The notes beneath the pieces are model-generated. The model searched no databases and was not told where the DNA came from. It saw only the letters and a program-made list of their open reading frames with translations. Positions 1 to 7,420 of a stretch of DNA of 33,118 nt are shown piece by piece (positions within the stretch are counted from its first letter, which is position 1; each line of letters begins with the position of its first letter). The stretch comes from an uncultured Rhizobiaceae bacterium. Its GTDB lineage: Bacteria > Pseudomonadota > Alphaproteobacteria > Rhizobiales > Rhizobiaceae. The stretch is taken from positions 1 through 33,118 of the forward strand of contig CAMYMG010000100.1 of NCBI GenBank assembly GCA_947259295.1. Direction: 5' to 3'. The translations under genes and the position numbers were made by a program.

Positions 1-661
1 CGATGCGCGGCGTGCCGCGCGCCCGCCGCGCGATCTCCAGGGCGCCGTCGTCGCCGAGCGGCATGCCGAGGATGCGGGCGCCGCGCCTGACGATCTGCTC
101 CAACTCCTCGACGGAATAGAAGTTGAGGCGCACCGGGATGCCGAAACGGTCACGTAGCGGGTTGGTCAGAAGACCAAGCCTCGTCGTCGCGGCGACCAGC
201 GTGAACTTGGCAAGGTCGATCTTGACGGACCGGGCTGCCGGGCCTTCGCCGATGATCAGGTCGAGCTGGTAGTCCTCCATCGCCGGATAGAGGATTTCCT
301 CGACCGCCGGGTTCAGCCGGTGGATCTCGTCGATGAACAGCACATCGCGGTCTTCGAGATTGGTGAGCAGGGCCGCCAGATCGCCCGCCTTGGCGATGAC
401 GGGCCCGGAGGTCGAGCGGAAATTGACGCCGAGTTCGCGCGCCATGATCTGTGCCAGCGTCGTCTTGCCGAGGCCCGGCGGGCCGACGAACAGCACATGG
501 TCGAGGGCTTCACCGCGGCCCTTGGCAGCCTCGATGAACACCTTGAGGTTCGCCCGCGCCGCGGCCTGGCCGACGAAATCGTCAAGCGACTGCGGACGCA
601 GCGAAAGTTCCGCGTCCTCGTCGCGAGGTTCGGGAGAGATAAGGCGGGGAGAGACGCTCAT
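1..661 (-). CDS. ruvB: Holliday junction branch migration ATPase RuvB (partial, C-terminus off the left edge)
   Basis: This is the AAA+ motor of the RuvABC resolvasome, which pumps DNA through RuvA-bound Holliday junctions. The first 220 residues are present, read from ATG at 661. Visible motifs are Walker [10 protein letters not shown] (about 60-68), Walker B VLFIDEIH (about 107-114), the sensor-1 stretch AATTR (about 158-161) and PLRDRF (about 168-173). The winged-helix C-terminal domain lies outside the window. It is the last of the minus-strand genes ruvC-ruvA-ruvB, 43 nt after the ruvA stop, so co-transcription is likely. The extended N-terminus with several acidic residues before the AAA+ domain is usual for alphaproteobacterial RuvB. 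Identification is by direct motif recognition. Confidence 0.97.
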   Translation of the reverse strand, partial: MSVSPRLISPEPRDEDAELSLRPQSLDDFVGQAAARANLKVFIEAAKGRGEALDHVLFVGPPGLGKTTLAQIMARELGVNFRSTSGPVIAKAGDLAALLTNLEDRDVLFIDEIHRLNPAVEEILYPAMEDYQLDLIIGEGPAARSVKIDLAKFTLVAATTRLGLLTNPLRDRFGIPVRLNFYSVEELEQIVRRGARILGMPLGDDGALEIARRARGTPRI

Positions 662-704
662 CGGCCTGTCTTTGCATGCGAGGAATATGGTGACAAGGCA
701 AAGC

Positions 705-1325
705 TCAGCGCGCCAGTTCCTTCAGTCCGAGGCGTATCAGCTTGGGCGAATCGGCGTCCTCGCCGGCGGTCTTCATGGCGGCGGCGATGGCACTTGCCGC
801 GATGTCGCGCGAATAGCCGAGATTGACCAGTGCCGAGACGGCGTCGGAGATCGGCGCGGGTGCAACACCCTCGCCAATCTCCTGCTTGAGGCCGATCGTA
901 CCCGCGGCCGATCCGGCGAAGGCCGGCGCCTTGTTCTTGAGTTCGGTGACGATGCGTTCGGCGACCTTCTTGCCGACGCCCGGCGCGCGGCTGACCGCGG
1001 CGATGTCGCGAAGCGCGATGGCGTTGGCAAGGTCGGCCGGCGCGAGCGTCGAAAGGATGGCAAGCGCGACTTTGGCGCCCACTCCGGGCACGTTGTTCTG
1101 CAGCAGCCTGAACCAGTCGCGCTCGAGCGAGGTCTTGAACCCGTAGAGCCGGATCATGTCCTCGCGGACATATGTTTCGATGAAGAGCGTGACGGCTTCG
1201 CCGGGTCCGGGGAGCGAGGCCAGGGTGCGGACCGAGCAGTAGGCGACGTAGAAGACGCCGCCGACGTCGACCGTGCAGTAGTCCTCGCCGATCTCGTCCA
1301 GGGTGCCGCGCAGCTTGCCGATCAT
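705..1325 (-). CDS. ruvA: Holliday junction-binding protein RuvA
   Basis: RuvA is the junction-recognition subunit: tetramers hold the four-way junction in square-planar form and load RuvB. The protein has 206 residues, normal for the family. It opens with the OB-fold ([20 protein letters not shown]), followed by two helix-hairpin-helix motifs at about 72-91 (NNVPGVGAK) and 107-127 (RAPGVGKK), then a flexible linker and the C-terminal three-helix domain that contacts RuvB (about 155-206). The start is 13 nt after the ruvC stop, consistent with one ruvCAB transcript. I see nothing unusual in it. Confidence 0.97.
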   Translation of the reverse strand: MIGKLRGTLDEIGEDYCTVDVGGVFYVAYCSVRTLASLPGPGEAVTLFIETYVREDMIRLYGFKTSLERDWFRLLQNNVPGVGAKVALAILSTLAPADLANAIALRDIAAVSRAPGVGKKVAERIVTELKNKAPAFAGSAAGTIGLKQEIGEGVAPAPISDAVSALVNLGYSRDIAASAIAAAMKTAGEDADSPKLIRLGLKELAR

Positions 1326-1338
1326 CGCGCGTCCTGCC

Positions 1339-1848
1339 TCATGCTATGGCGGCCAGGCGGGCAGCAGGGCTCTGCCGGTGGTGGGCGTGGCAGATGGCGA
1401 TGGCGAGCGCGTCGGCGGCATGTTCTGAATCGAAGATCGCCTTCGGCATCAGAACCTTGACCATCATGTGGATCTGCCGCTTGTCGCCGTGGCCGACGCC
1501 GATGACGGTCTTCTTGATCGCGTTGGGCGCATATTCGGCGACGGCAAGGCCGGCGAGGGCTGGAACCAGCATGGCGATGCCGCGCGCCTGGCCGAGCTTC
1601 AGTGTGGCAACGGCATCCTTGTTGACGAAGGTGGTCTCGACCGCGGCCTCGTCGGGCACCTGCAGCCGGATGATGTCGCTGAGGCCGTCGTGTATCTGGC
1701 AAAGACGCAGCGCCAGCGCCGCCTTGTCGTCCGATTTGACGGTCCCGGCCGCAACAAAACGCAGCGAATTGCCGAGCGTCTCGACGACGCCCCAACCGGT
1801 GCGCCGAAGGCCCGGATCGATGCCGATGATGCGAATCGCCTGGTTCAT
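1339..1848 (-). CDS. ruvC: Holliday junction endonuclease RuvC
   Basis: RuvC is the resolvase that cuts Holliday junctions symmetrically with metal-dependent RNase H-fold chemistry. I chose the start [13 protein letters not shown] at 1848, giving 169 residues, because the beta-strand carrying the first catalytic aspartate must sit at the N-terminus. The frame stays open to 1944, but that extension has no family similarity, and a GGAAAGG ribosome-binding site lies just before 1848. Acidic and metal residues are D11 (GIDPG), E71 (VETTF), and H143 with D146 (EHAADAL); a His at the third position is known in other RuvC proteins. It is first of ruvC-ruvA-ruvB, 136 nt downstream of rcdA. A LexA-like site sits 44 nt upstream. 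Confidence 0.96.
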   Translation of the reverse strand: MNQAIRIIGIDPGLRRTGWGVVETLGNSLRFVAAGTVKSDDKAALALRLCQIHDGLSDIIRLQVPDEAAVETTFVNKDAVATLKLGQARGIAMLVPALAGLAVAEYAPNAIKKTVIGVGHGDKRQIHMMVKVLMPKAIFDSEHAADALAIAICHAHHRQSPAARLAAIA

Positions 1849-1891
1849 CGCGGAACTGTACCTTTCCGCCGGTGGGATGCCAGACAAATGT

Positions 1892-1906
1892 GAACAAAGA
1901 GGCAAC
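1892..1906 (-). promoter_or_regulatory. Candidate LexA (SOS) box upstream of ruvC
   Basis: The plus strand reads GAAC-N7-CAAC, which is GTTG-N7-GTTC on the coding strand. The alphaproteobacterial LexA box is the direct repeat GTTC-N7-GTTC, so 7 of 8 specificity bases match. It lies 44 nt before the ruvC start, and ruvCAB is a typical SOS target. The single mismatch keeps this tentative. Confidence 0.45.
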
Positions 1907-1984
1907 AAACCACAGGCCAATGCCTGCATGTTGCGAAGTCGCACCCCTGCCGCAGTCCCGAAGGCGGGTAGCGGCGGCGGCCTG

Positions 1985-2518
1985 TCAGCCGCGGGCGAAA
2001 GCCGTGTTGAGGAGGCTTATCTGGTCGAAGACCGGGTTGGATGCCTGGTCCTGGCCGGCGTCCGTGTTGGCGGCGTTCTTGCCGTAGATCTCGTCGTCCA
2101 TGCGGCGGACCAGCGATTGCAGGTTCAAAGACCGGTTCACAAGCCCGACAAAGGCCTCCGGCAGCTCGGCCCAGCCGTTGGCTTCGCCGTTGGCGGATGC
2201 CGTGTCGAGGCGGACCTTGGCTTTCTCGGCAGCGACCTGGTCGCGGCTCATTTCGCCGGAATTGGCGGCACGCTGCAGCAGCAGCCAGGAGGCGATTTGC
2301 ATCAGCCGCGTCGTCAGGCGCATCGATTCGGCGGCGTAGAGCGTGGCGGCCAGACGGGAAAGCTGCTTCGCTTCGTGGCGGCCCTGACCGTCGAGATATT
2401 CCGCGGCCTGTTCCACCAGCCCCATGCCCTCGTCATAGAGCGGCTTGAACGAATGCGTGAAAACACGGCGCTCCGCGAGCTTGATGGTGTTGGCACCTTC
2501 CCTCGATGGTTCGCTCAT
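1985..2518 (-). CDS. rcdA: RcdA / DUF1465 family protein, likely protease adaptor for CtrA degradation
   Basis: This 177-residue, mostly helical soluble protein matches the DUF1465 family, whose founding member is Caulobacter RcdA. RcdA is an adaptor in the ClpXP pathway that removes the master cell-cycle regulator CtrA. The core (about 15-150) has long amphipathic helices, including the stretches [18 protein letters not shown] and [20 protein letters not shown], followed by a disordered acidic tail, as in RcdA. The start at 2518 is preceded by an AGGGG-type ribosome-binding site. A perfect CtrA box lies 132 nt upstream (2650-2664), which would make CtrA the regulator of its own destruction factor, as reported in related bacteria. 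ruvC follows 136 nt downstream on the same strand. Family assignment is by recognition; the function is inferred from the family. Confidence 0.85.
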   Translation of the reverse strand: MSEPSREGANTIKLAERRVFTHSFKPLYDEGMGLVEQAAEYLDGQGRHEAKQLSRLAATLYAAESMRLTTRLMQIASWLLLQRAANSGEMSRDQVAAEKAKVRLDTASANGEANGWAELPEAFVGLVNRSLNLQSLVRRMDDEIYGKNAANTDAGQDQASNPVFDQISLLNTAFARG

Positions 2519-2649
2519 TCAATACGCCCCTACGCTTCCCGTCCACGAATGTTGTCGGCTGACATCGGCAACCGCCTCGTAGCGGCCCCACTCAGCTACA
2601 ACAAGGAGATTGAAAATGCGCTTCGTGGCGGTTCAAGGCAAGCGTATGT

Positions 2650-2664
2650 TTAATAAAAGGTTAA
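2650..2664. promoter_or_regulatory. CtrA box upstream of rcdA
   Basis: This is an exact TTAA-N7-TTAA, the full-site consensus for the response regulator CtrA. It lies 132 nt upstream of the rcdA start codon. The motif is a palindrome and so has no direction, but the nearest genuine gene start is rcdA on the minus strand. If CtrA activates here, RcdA would complete a negative feedback loop on CtrA stability. Confidence 0.75.
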
Positions 2665-2715
2665 CCGCTCTCGCGGCGTGCCGAGCTCCGATGGGCCGGA
2701 AGGGGGCGAAGCGGC

Positions 2716-2741
2716 AAAAAAAAGAGCCGCAATTGCGGCTC
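2716..2741 (-). terminator. Rho-independent terminator (minus strand)
   Basis: A perfect 18-nt palindrome, GAGCCGC-AATT-GCGGCTC, is followed on the minus strand by an uninterrupted run of eight T. It ends either the candidate small RNA or transcripts from the mini-oxidase-like gene at 2870. On the plus strand there is no T-tract. Confidence 0.9.
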
Positions 2742-2810
2742 TCAGGAGTTAACAGGGAGGCGTCAAACGAAGTGGCTCCAGCCACTTGGTAAGAATCCAG
2801 ATAACTGGAT
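2716..2810 (-). ncRNA. Candidate trans-acting small RNA with CtrA-type promoter
   Basis: On the minus strand, three hairpins follow in order. The first is ATCCAG/CTGGAT with a 4-nt loop (2810-2795). The second is AAGTGGC/GCCACTT with loop TGGA (2787-2770). The third is GAGCCGC/GCGGCTC with loop AATT (2741-2724), followed at once by eight T (2723-2716). Between hairpins 2 and 3 lies a CU-rich, probably single-stranded stretch containing CCTCCCT, able to pair with Shine-Dalgarno sequences; such anti-SD stretches are common in rhizobial small RNAs. A perfect CtrA box is centred about 32 nt before the first hairpin, where a CtrA-activated promoter would place it. The predicted length is about 95 nt. 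I do not recognise it as a named family. It could instead be a structured 3'UTR of the upstream minus-strand gene ending at 2870. Confidence 0.55.
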
Positions 2811-2834
2811 GCACACAGTAAACACCCGTAAAGC

Positions 2835-2849
2835 TTAATGGTCGGTTAA
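2835..2849. promoter_or_regulatory. CtrA box upstream of the candidate small RNA
   Basis: This is an exact TTAA-N7-TTAA, 21 nt after the stop of the mini-oxidase-like gene when read on the minus strand. Its centre (2842) lies about 32 nt before the first hairpin of the candidate RNA at 2810. That matches the usual overlap of CtrA boxes with the -35 region. The -10 region is poor (TACTGT at 2820-2815), as is common in activated promoters. Confidence 0.7.
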
Positions 2850-2869
2850 CGCCGCTCCCGAAATTTAGC

Positions 2870-3283
2870 TCAAACTGCCGTGGCCGGGCGCGTCGCGACG
2901 ACATTGTCGCTCTTCCAGATCGCCGTCAGGGCGATCCACGCAAACAGCAACATGCTGGCGAAGAAGGCCATCGATGCAACGGCGACGACCGGCTCGATCG
3001 AGGCGTTGCCGCCCAGCATGATGAAGAGCCCGACGACGAGAGCGATGCCGCTGACCGCCGCAAGCCAGAAATGCACACTGGCAAGCCGCGATGCCCGTGC
3101 TGCCGGCACAAGATGATAGAAGAAGGCGAAGACGGCTGACATCACCCAACCAAGCACCATGATATGTGCATGGGTAGGCATCTGGGTATGGTCGTGGGTC
3201 ATGGCCATCGAGAGGCCGAGAACCATTCCGCAGATCGCATAGACGATCGCCAGAGTGAAGAAATTACGTGAAACGCCCTGCAT
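2870..3283 (-). CDS. Small four-helix membrane protein resembling part of haem-copper oxidase subunit I
   Basis: This 137-residue integral membrane protein has four hydrophobic helices (about 9-28, 38-57, 70-91, 99-121). Five histidines cluster near the first two helices: H30, H32, H38, H40 and H57, including the motif HDHTQMPTHAH. This resembles the haem-ligating part of cytochrome oxidase/NorB-type subunit I, and relatives are often labelled cytochrome-c oxidase. A full subunit I has about twelve helices, so this is at most a fragment-like homologue and is unlikely to be an oxidase on its own. I chose the start at 3283, not the open-frame limit 3331, because a perfect AAGGAGGT site lies 7 nt before it. 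A divergent DUF2269 gene starts 260 nt away. The substrate and haem content are unknown. Confidence 0.8.
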   Translation of the reverse strand: MQGVSRNFFTLAIVYAICGMVLGLSMAMTHDHTQMPTHAHIMVLGWVMSAVFAFFYHLVPAARASRLASVHFWLAAVSGIALVVGLFIMLGGNASIEPVVAVASMAFFASMLLFAWIALTAIWKSDNVVATRPATAV

Positions 3284-3290
3284 GGACTTA

Positions 3291-3298
3291 ACCTCCTT
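3291..3298 (-). promoter_or_regulatory. Shine-Dalgarno site fixing the start of the mini-oxidase-like gene
   Basis: AAGGAGGT on the minus strand is a complete anti-16S match, 7 nt before the ATG at 3283. It rules out the longer frame that begins at 3331. Confidence 0.85.
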
Positions 3299-3543
3299 GA
3301 ATGCCGCGAACACCGACCCCCTCGGCGTCATCGAGCATCGATCGAACTATAGCGTTTCACCATCATGTCGCCCAGAGGAGCGAAGCGTTACAAGCAGCTA
3401 TATTTGCGTAGGCACCGCAGCCAAATGCGGCCGATACCGGAACGAAACGGACGCCGCAGCGGGGCAGCACCCGGCCGTTACCGCGCCGATGGTAGTTCCC
3501 TCCGACCGGCGGCATCGTGCCGCCTTCTCGGAAGGGGATGAAG

Positions 3544-4095
3544 ATGGACTGGTATTCGCTTGTGAAGCTCCTGCACGTCGCGGCGGCTGTGCTGTGGGTG
3601 GGCGGCGGCTTCGCCCTAATGCTGCTTGCCGTTCGCGCCGACATGGCGGGCGACGTGCAGAGGACGCTGAGCGCCATGGGCGCGGTCGGCGAGCTCGGCA
3701 ACCGGCTGTTCATGCCGGCCTCGGTGCTGACCTTGCTGTTCGGCGTCGTCATGTGCTGGTTCTGGGTCGGCTTCTCGGAATTGTGGATCATCATCGGGCT
3801 CGCCGGCTACATGACGACGTTCCTGATCGGCACCATGATCTTCAAGCCGACCGCCGACCGCATGGGGGAGATGATGGCCCGTGAGGGCGTGACGCCCGCC
3901 GTGCTCGACCTGGGACGGCGGATTCTCAGGGTCGCTCGCTTCGACTACACGGTGATGCTCATCGTGGTTGCCGACATGGTGCTGAAGCCGACCAGCGGCG
4001 ACACCGGAATCCTCGCGGCGATGGTGCTGCTTCTGGTGCTCGGCGCGGTCGCCGCCTTTGCGCCTTCGCGCCAGACTGCAGCGGCCGGCGTGTAA
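3544..4095 (+). CDS. DUF2269 family integral membrane protein
   Basis: This 183-residue protein has four to five membrane helices (about 7-30, 52-75, 80-102, 130-150, 155-175). The opening MDWYSLVKLLHVAAAVLWVGGG, with H11 and W18 in the first helix, is typical of DUF2269 and related small membrane proteins in which a first-helix His often binds haem. I prefer ATG 3544 because the GGAAGGGG site (3530-3537) then has 6 nt spacing; the alternative ATG at 3538 would abut it. It is divergent from the mini-oxidase-like gene and convergent with the acyl-CoA synthetase (21 nt gap). The function is unknown; a role in haem or redox chemistry is a guess from the His and the neighbour. Confidence 0.8.
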   Translation: MDWYSLVKLLHVAAAVLWVGGGFALMLLAVRADMAGDVQRTLSAMGAVGELGNRLFMPASVLTLLFGVVMCWFWVGFSELWIIIGLAGYMTTFLIGTMIFKPTADRMGEMMAREGVTPAVLDLGRRILRVARFDYTVMLIVVADMVLKPTSGDTGILAAMVLLLVLGAVAAFAPSRQTAAAGV

Positions 4096-4116
4096 CGGCC
4101 ACCGGATGGCCGGGCG

Positions 4117-5757
4117 TCAACCCGCCCGGGCCATCTCGCGAAGGCGAAACTTCTGGATCTTGCCCGTCGACGTCTTGGGAATCTCGGCGAAGACGACCGC
4201 CTTGGGGCATTTGAACCGGGCAAGCAGCGTCCGGCAGTGGGCGATGATCTCGTCGCTGTCAGCTACCGCACCCGGCTTGAGCTCGACATAGGCTACCGGC
4301 ACCTCGCCCCATTTGTCATCCGGCCTGCCGACCACACCGCAGGACGCGACGGCGGGGTGCTTGTAGAGGGCTTCCTCCACCTCGATCGATGAAATGTTCT
4401 CGCCGCCCGAGATGATGATGTCCTTGGAGCGGTCCTTGAGCTGGATATAGCCGTCGGGGTGCATGACGCCGAGGTCGCCCGAATGGAACCAGCCGCCGGC
4501 CAGCGCCTCGTCGGTGGCTGGCTTGTTCTTAAGATAGCCCTTCATGACGATATTGCCGCGAAACATCACCTCGCCGATGGTTTCGCCATCGGCCGGCGTC
4601 TTCTGCATCGTTTCGGGATCCATCACGGCCAGGTCTTCAAGGGCGGCATAGCGCACGCCCTGGCGCGCCTTCCTGGCCGCCCTTTGGCTCTTGTCGAGCG
4701 AATCCCACTCGCCGTGCCATTCGTTGACGACCGCGGGCCCGTAGGTCTCGGTCAGTCCATAGAGATGGGTGACGGCGAAGCCGGCATCCGCCATGCCTGA
4801 CAGGACAGCTTCCGGCGGCGGGGCGGCGGCCGTGTTGAAGGTCACCGTCTGGGGAAAATCGCGCTTTGCCTCCGCCGGCGCATTGATGAGCAGCGACATG
4901 ACGATCGGCGCGCCGCAAAGATGCGTGACGCCGTGATCGGCAATCGCGTCATACATCGGAGCCGGGCGTACCCAGCGCAGGCAGACATGGGTGCCGGCCT
5001 GGATGGCGAGCGTCCAGGGGAAACACCAGCCGTTGCAGTGGAACATCGGCAGGGTCCAGAGATAGACCGCGTGCTTGCCCATTCCGGCATGGATCGTGTT
5101 GGCGTAGGCCATCAGGGCCGCGCCGCGGTGGTGATAGACGACGCCCTTGGGGTTGCCGGTCGTGCCCGATGTGTAGTTGAGCGAGATGGCGTCCCATTCG
5201 TCGTCGGGCATCGACCAGGCGAAATCCGCCTCGCCGCCGTCGAGAAATTCCTCGTAGTCGACGCTGCCGATACGCTCGCCCTTGGGATGCGGTGCATCGG
5301 CCGGGTAGTCCGGGTCGTCATAATCGATGACCAGTGGCGTGACGCTGGCCATCGCAAGAGCCTCCTTCATGACGCCGGAGAACTCGCGGTCGACGATCAC
5401 GACGCTGGTTCCGGCGTGGTCGAGCTGGAAGGCGATGACAGCCGCGTCGAGGCGGGTGTTGAGGGAATGCAGTACCGCCTTGACCATCGGCACGCCGAAA
5501 TGCGCCTCGAGCATCGGCGGCGTGTTGGACAGCATGACGGTAACCGTATCACCCTTGCCAATGCCCCGCTGCGAAAGCGCCGATGCGAGGCGAAGGGAGC
5601 GCTGCCAGAAATCGCGATAGGTGACGCGCCGGTTGCCGTGGATGATGGCGAGATGGTCCGGGTAGGTCTTGGCTGCGCGCTCCAGGTAGGTGAGAGGCGT
5701 CAGCGGCTGAAAATTCGCGGGCTGCCTGCCCAGGTTCGCTTCATACTGATTGGTCAT
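4117..5757 (-). CDS. Acyl-CoA synthetase (AMP-forming), medium/long-chain type
   Basis: This 546-residue member of the ANL superfamily activates a carboxylic acid with ATP to an acyl-adenylate, then to the CoA thioester. Motifs are complete: P-loop YTSGTTGNPKG (195-205), adenine-site YGLTETYG (333-340), GWFHSGDLG (422-430), hinge KDRSKDIIISGGENIS (441-456) and the C-terminal lysine region PKTSTGKIQKFR with K533. The length and the motif MFHCNGW (238-244) fit the AAE/FadD-like group that also includes methylmercaptopropionate-CoA ligase DmdB, so the substrate cannot be fixed from sequence. ATG 5757 has a GGGAGG site 5-6 nt upstream. It lies 50 nt downstream of the TauE/SafE gene on the same strand and may share its transcript. 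Confidence 0.93.
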   Translation of the reverse strand: MTNQYEANLGRQPANFQPLTPLTYLERAAKTYPDHLAIIHGNRRVTYRDFWQRSLRLASALSQRGIGKGDTVTVMLSNTPPMLEAHFGVPMVKAVLHSLNTRLDAAVIAFQLDHAGTSVVIVDREFSGVMKEALAMASVTPLVIDYDDPDYPADAPHPKGERIGSVDYEEFLDGGEADFAWSMPDDEWDAISLNYTSGTTGNPKGVVYHHRGAALMAYANTIHAGMGKHAVYLWTLPMFHCNGWCFPWTLAIQAGTHVCLRWVRPAPMYDAIADHGVTHLCGAPIVMSLLINAPAEAKRDFPQTVTFNTAAAPPPEAVLSGMADAGFAVTHLYGLTETYGPAVVNEWHGEWDSLDKSQRAARKARQGVRYAALEDLAVMDPETMQKTPADGETIGEVMFRGNIVMKGYLKNKPATDEALAGGWFHSGDLGVMHPDGYIQLKDRSKDIIISGGENISSIEVEEALYKHPAVASCGVVGRPDDKWGEVPVAYVELKPGAVADSDEIIAHCRTLLARFKCPKAVVFAEIPKTSTGKIQKFRLREMARAG

Positions 5758-5807
5758 GTTCTCCCTCCCGGCGCAGCATTCTTAAACATGCGTCGACCGA
5801 TCCGTCA

Positions 5808-6581
5808 TCATCCCATGAACTCACCGACGGCGTCGTATATCAGCTTGATGGCGATCAGCCCTACCGTGGCATAGGTGAAGGGATAGAAGACGTCCGGTTT
5901 CATTCGCCTGACCAGCCAAGCGCCGGCAAGCGTCGCCAGCGGTGCGACGGGCATCAGCACCGCGGAGGCTGTCAGGTTCGTCGTGTCGAACTGGCCGAGC
6001 GCGAAGTAGGGAACGAGTTTGACGGCATTGGTGATGGCAAAGAAGATCGCTGCCGTTCCGCTCAGCACCTTGGGGTCAAGCCTGAGCGGCAGGGTGTAGA
6101 CCTGGAAGGGCGGCCCGCCGACATGGGCGACGAAGCTGGTGAAGCCGGAGATGGTGCCCCACGAGAGCGCAGCCGCGCGGTTGGGGGCGGTGACGTGGCC
6201 GGCGCCGTGGCGAACCTGCTGGTACGCCCAGCGCATGACGAACACCAGAGCGACCGTTCCGACGATCAGCCTTACCATGTCGGCGGTGACGATCGCGGCG
6301 GTCAGCCAGCCGATCGCGATGCCGATCATCGCGCCGGGCAGCATGGTACGCAAAACGCTGCGGTCGTAGACGCCCCGCCAGGTCCACAAGGACACCATGT
6401 CGGACAGTACCAGGATCGGCAGCAGGATGGCGGCCGCCTGAACCGGCGGCATGACCAGCGCCATCAGCGGCACGCCGACGAAGCCGACCGCGCCGCCGAA
6501 GCCACCCTTGGACAGGCCGACGAGAATGACCGCGGGAATCGCAGCCGCGTAGAACCAGGGGTCGGCGAGAAGTCCAGTCAT
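5808..6581 (-). CDS. TauE/SafE family sulfite/organosulfonate-type permease
   Basis: This 257-residue inner-membrane protein has about eight hydrophobic helices in two similar halves, the hallmark of TauE/SafE (PF01925). The first repeat carries the signature GLSKGGFGGAVGFVGVPLMA (about 22-41), and the second half has FTSFVAHVGGPPFQVYTLP. Characterised members export sulfite, sulfoacetate or related anions, but most are untested. It is followed 50 nt later by an acyl-CoA synthetase. That pairing would fit an organosulfur or organic-acid route, but nothing in the sequence proves it. It is divergent from the ThiE-like gene, with 176 nt between. Confidence 0.9.
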   Translation of the reverse strand: MTGLLADPWFYAAAIPAVILVGLSKGGFGGAVGFVGVPLMALVMPPVQAAAILLPILVLSDMVSLWTWRGVYDRSVLRTMLPGAMIGIAIGWLTAAIVTADMVRLIVGTVALVFVMRWAYQQVRHGAGHVTAPNRAAALSWGTISGFTSFVAHVGGPPFQVYTLPLRLDPKVLSGTAAIFFAITNAVKLVPYFALGQFDTTNLTASAVLMPVAPLATLAGAWLVRRMKPDVFYPFTYATVGLIAIKLIYDAVGEFMG

Positions 6582-6757
6582 GAGGGGAGAATGTCCGGAG
6601 GAATGTCAGGTGCGGAATAGACCGAAAATGCCCGCGGCGCGACAGCAATCTCGCCGTTCTGCCGAAACCGGCGCGCTGTTCAAGCCGATCTGCTTCGTCT
6701 ATGCCGCATTCCAACCAACATCGCTTTGCATATGCGAGAACTCCGGAACAGAGACGA

Positions 6758-7417
6758 ATGAACGCTGTAAATCCACCCAAGCGCTGCCGCATCGTGCTGA
6801 TCCCGCCTGCCGGCGAGACGGCCGACGGTTTCGCCGCGAAATTCGCGGCGGCAATCGCCGGCGGCGATATCGCCTCCATCATCCTGCCTGCCAACGGCAT
6901 GGACGAGGCGACCTTCCAGGACTTCGCCGAGAAGGTGGTGCCGATGGCGCAGGACGCGGGAATTGCCGCGATCATTGCCGAGGACACGCGCATTGCCGGC
7001 AGGGTCAAGGCCGACGGGGTGCATATCGAGGGCGACAAGGCTGCCCTGGCCGAGGCGATCGAGCATTTCCAGCCGAAGCTCGCGGTCGGCGCCGGCGGCG
7101 CGAAGACCCGCGACGATGCGCTCGAACTCGGCGAAGAGCGGCCCGACTACATCTTCTTCGGCCGCTTCGGCTACGACAACAAGCCGGAGCCGCATTCGCG
7201 CAACCTGTCGCTTGGCGAATGGTGGTCCGAGATGATCCAGATCCCGGTGATCGTTCTGGCTGGCTCGGACATTGCATCGGTCGAGCCGGTGGCGGCGACG
7301 GGCGCGGATTTCGTGGCCCTGTCGAGCGCGGTCTTTGCCGAGGGCGTCGATCCGAAGGCGGCGGTGGCGGGGGCGAATGCCATCCTCGACGAAACAGCGC
7401 CGATTTTCGAGGACTAG
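6758..7417 (+). CDS. ThiE/TenI-like TIM-barrel protein (degenerate thiamine phosphate synthase homologue)
   Basis: This 219-residue protein has the thiamine-phosphate-synthase fold. The recognisable segments are ADGVHIEGD (85-93, ThiE ADGVHxGQxD), GAGGAKTRDDALE (111-123), DYIFFGRFG (130-138) and the C-terminal phosphate loop region GADFVALSSAVF (182-193). Several catalytic signatures are missing. The QLR-x-K strand is replaced by IILPANG (41-47), the IND-type motif by IIAEDTRIA, and GGI by LAGS. It may therefore not make thiamine phosphate. I start at ATG 6758 because the homologous fold begins soon after; the frame is open from 6701. The Sel1-repeat gene follows after 3 nt, so the two are probably co-translated. 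Confidence 0.8.
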   Translation: MNAVNPPKRCRIVLIPPAGETADGFAAKFAAAIAGGDIASIILPANGMDEATFQDFAEKVVPMAQDAGIAAIIAEDTRIAGRVKADGVHIEGDKAALAEAIEHFQPKLAVGAGGAKTRDDALELGEERPDYIFFGRFGYDNKPEPHSRNLSLGEWWSEMIQIPVIVLAGSDIASVEPVAATGADFVALSSAVFAEGVDPKAAVAGANAILDETAPIFED

Positions 7418-7420
7418 CCG

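Larger units (their letters stand above)
2519..2869. other. 351-nt intergenic regulatory region between rcdA and the mini-oxidase-like gene
   Basis: This is the longest protein-free stretch in the window. It contains two perfect CtrA boxes (2650-2664 and 2835-2849), three minus-strand hairpins and a T-tract terminator (2716-2810). A plus-strand small frame (2616-2792) with a good AAGGAG site also lies here, but I do not accept it as a gene. The rcdA promoter must lie in the left half, since rcdA starts at 2518 and reads leftward. Confidence 0.8.

Noticed and set aside
313..1460. Long frames antisense to ruvB, ruvA and ruvC, and similar frames elsewhere
   Set aside because: High-GC genes give long open shadow frames; these have biased Arg/Ala/Pro composition and no recognisable domains.
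2616..2792. Plus-strand 58-codon frame with a good AAGGAG site (2603-2608) in the rcdA intergenic region
   Set aside because: It runs through a CtrA box and the antisense of the terminator palindrome, its C-terminal half is just the translated hairpins, and it resembles no family I know. Conservation of the frame would be needed to revive it.
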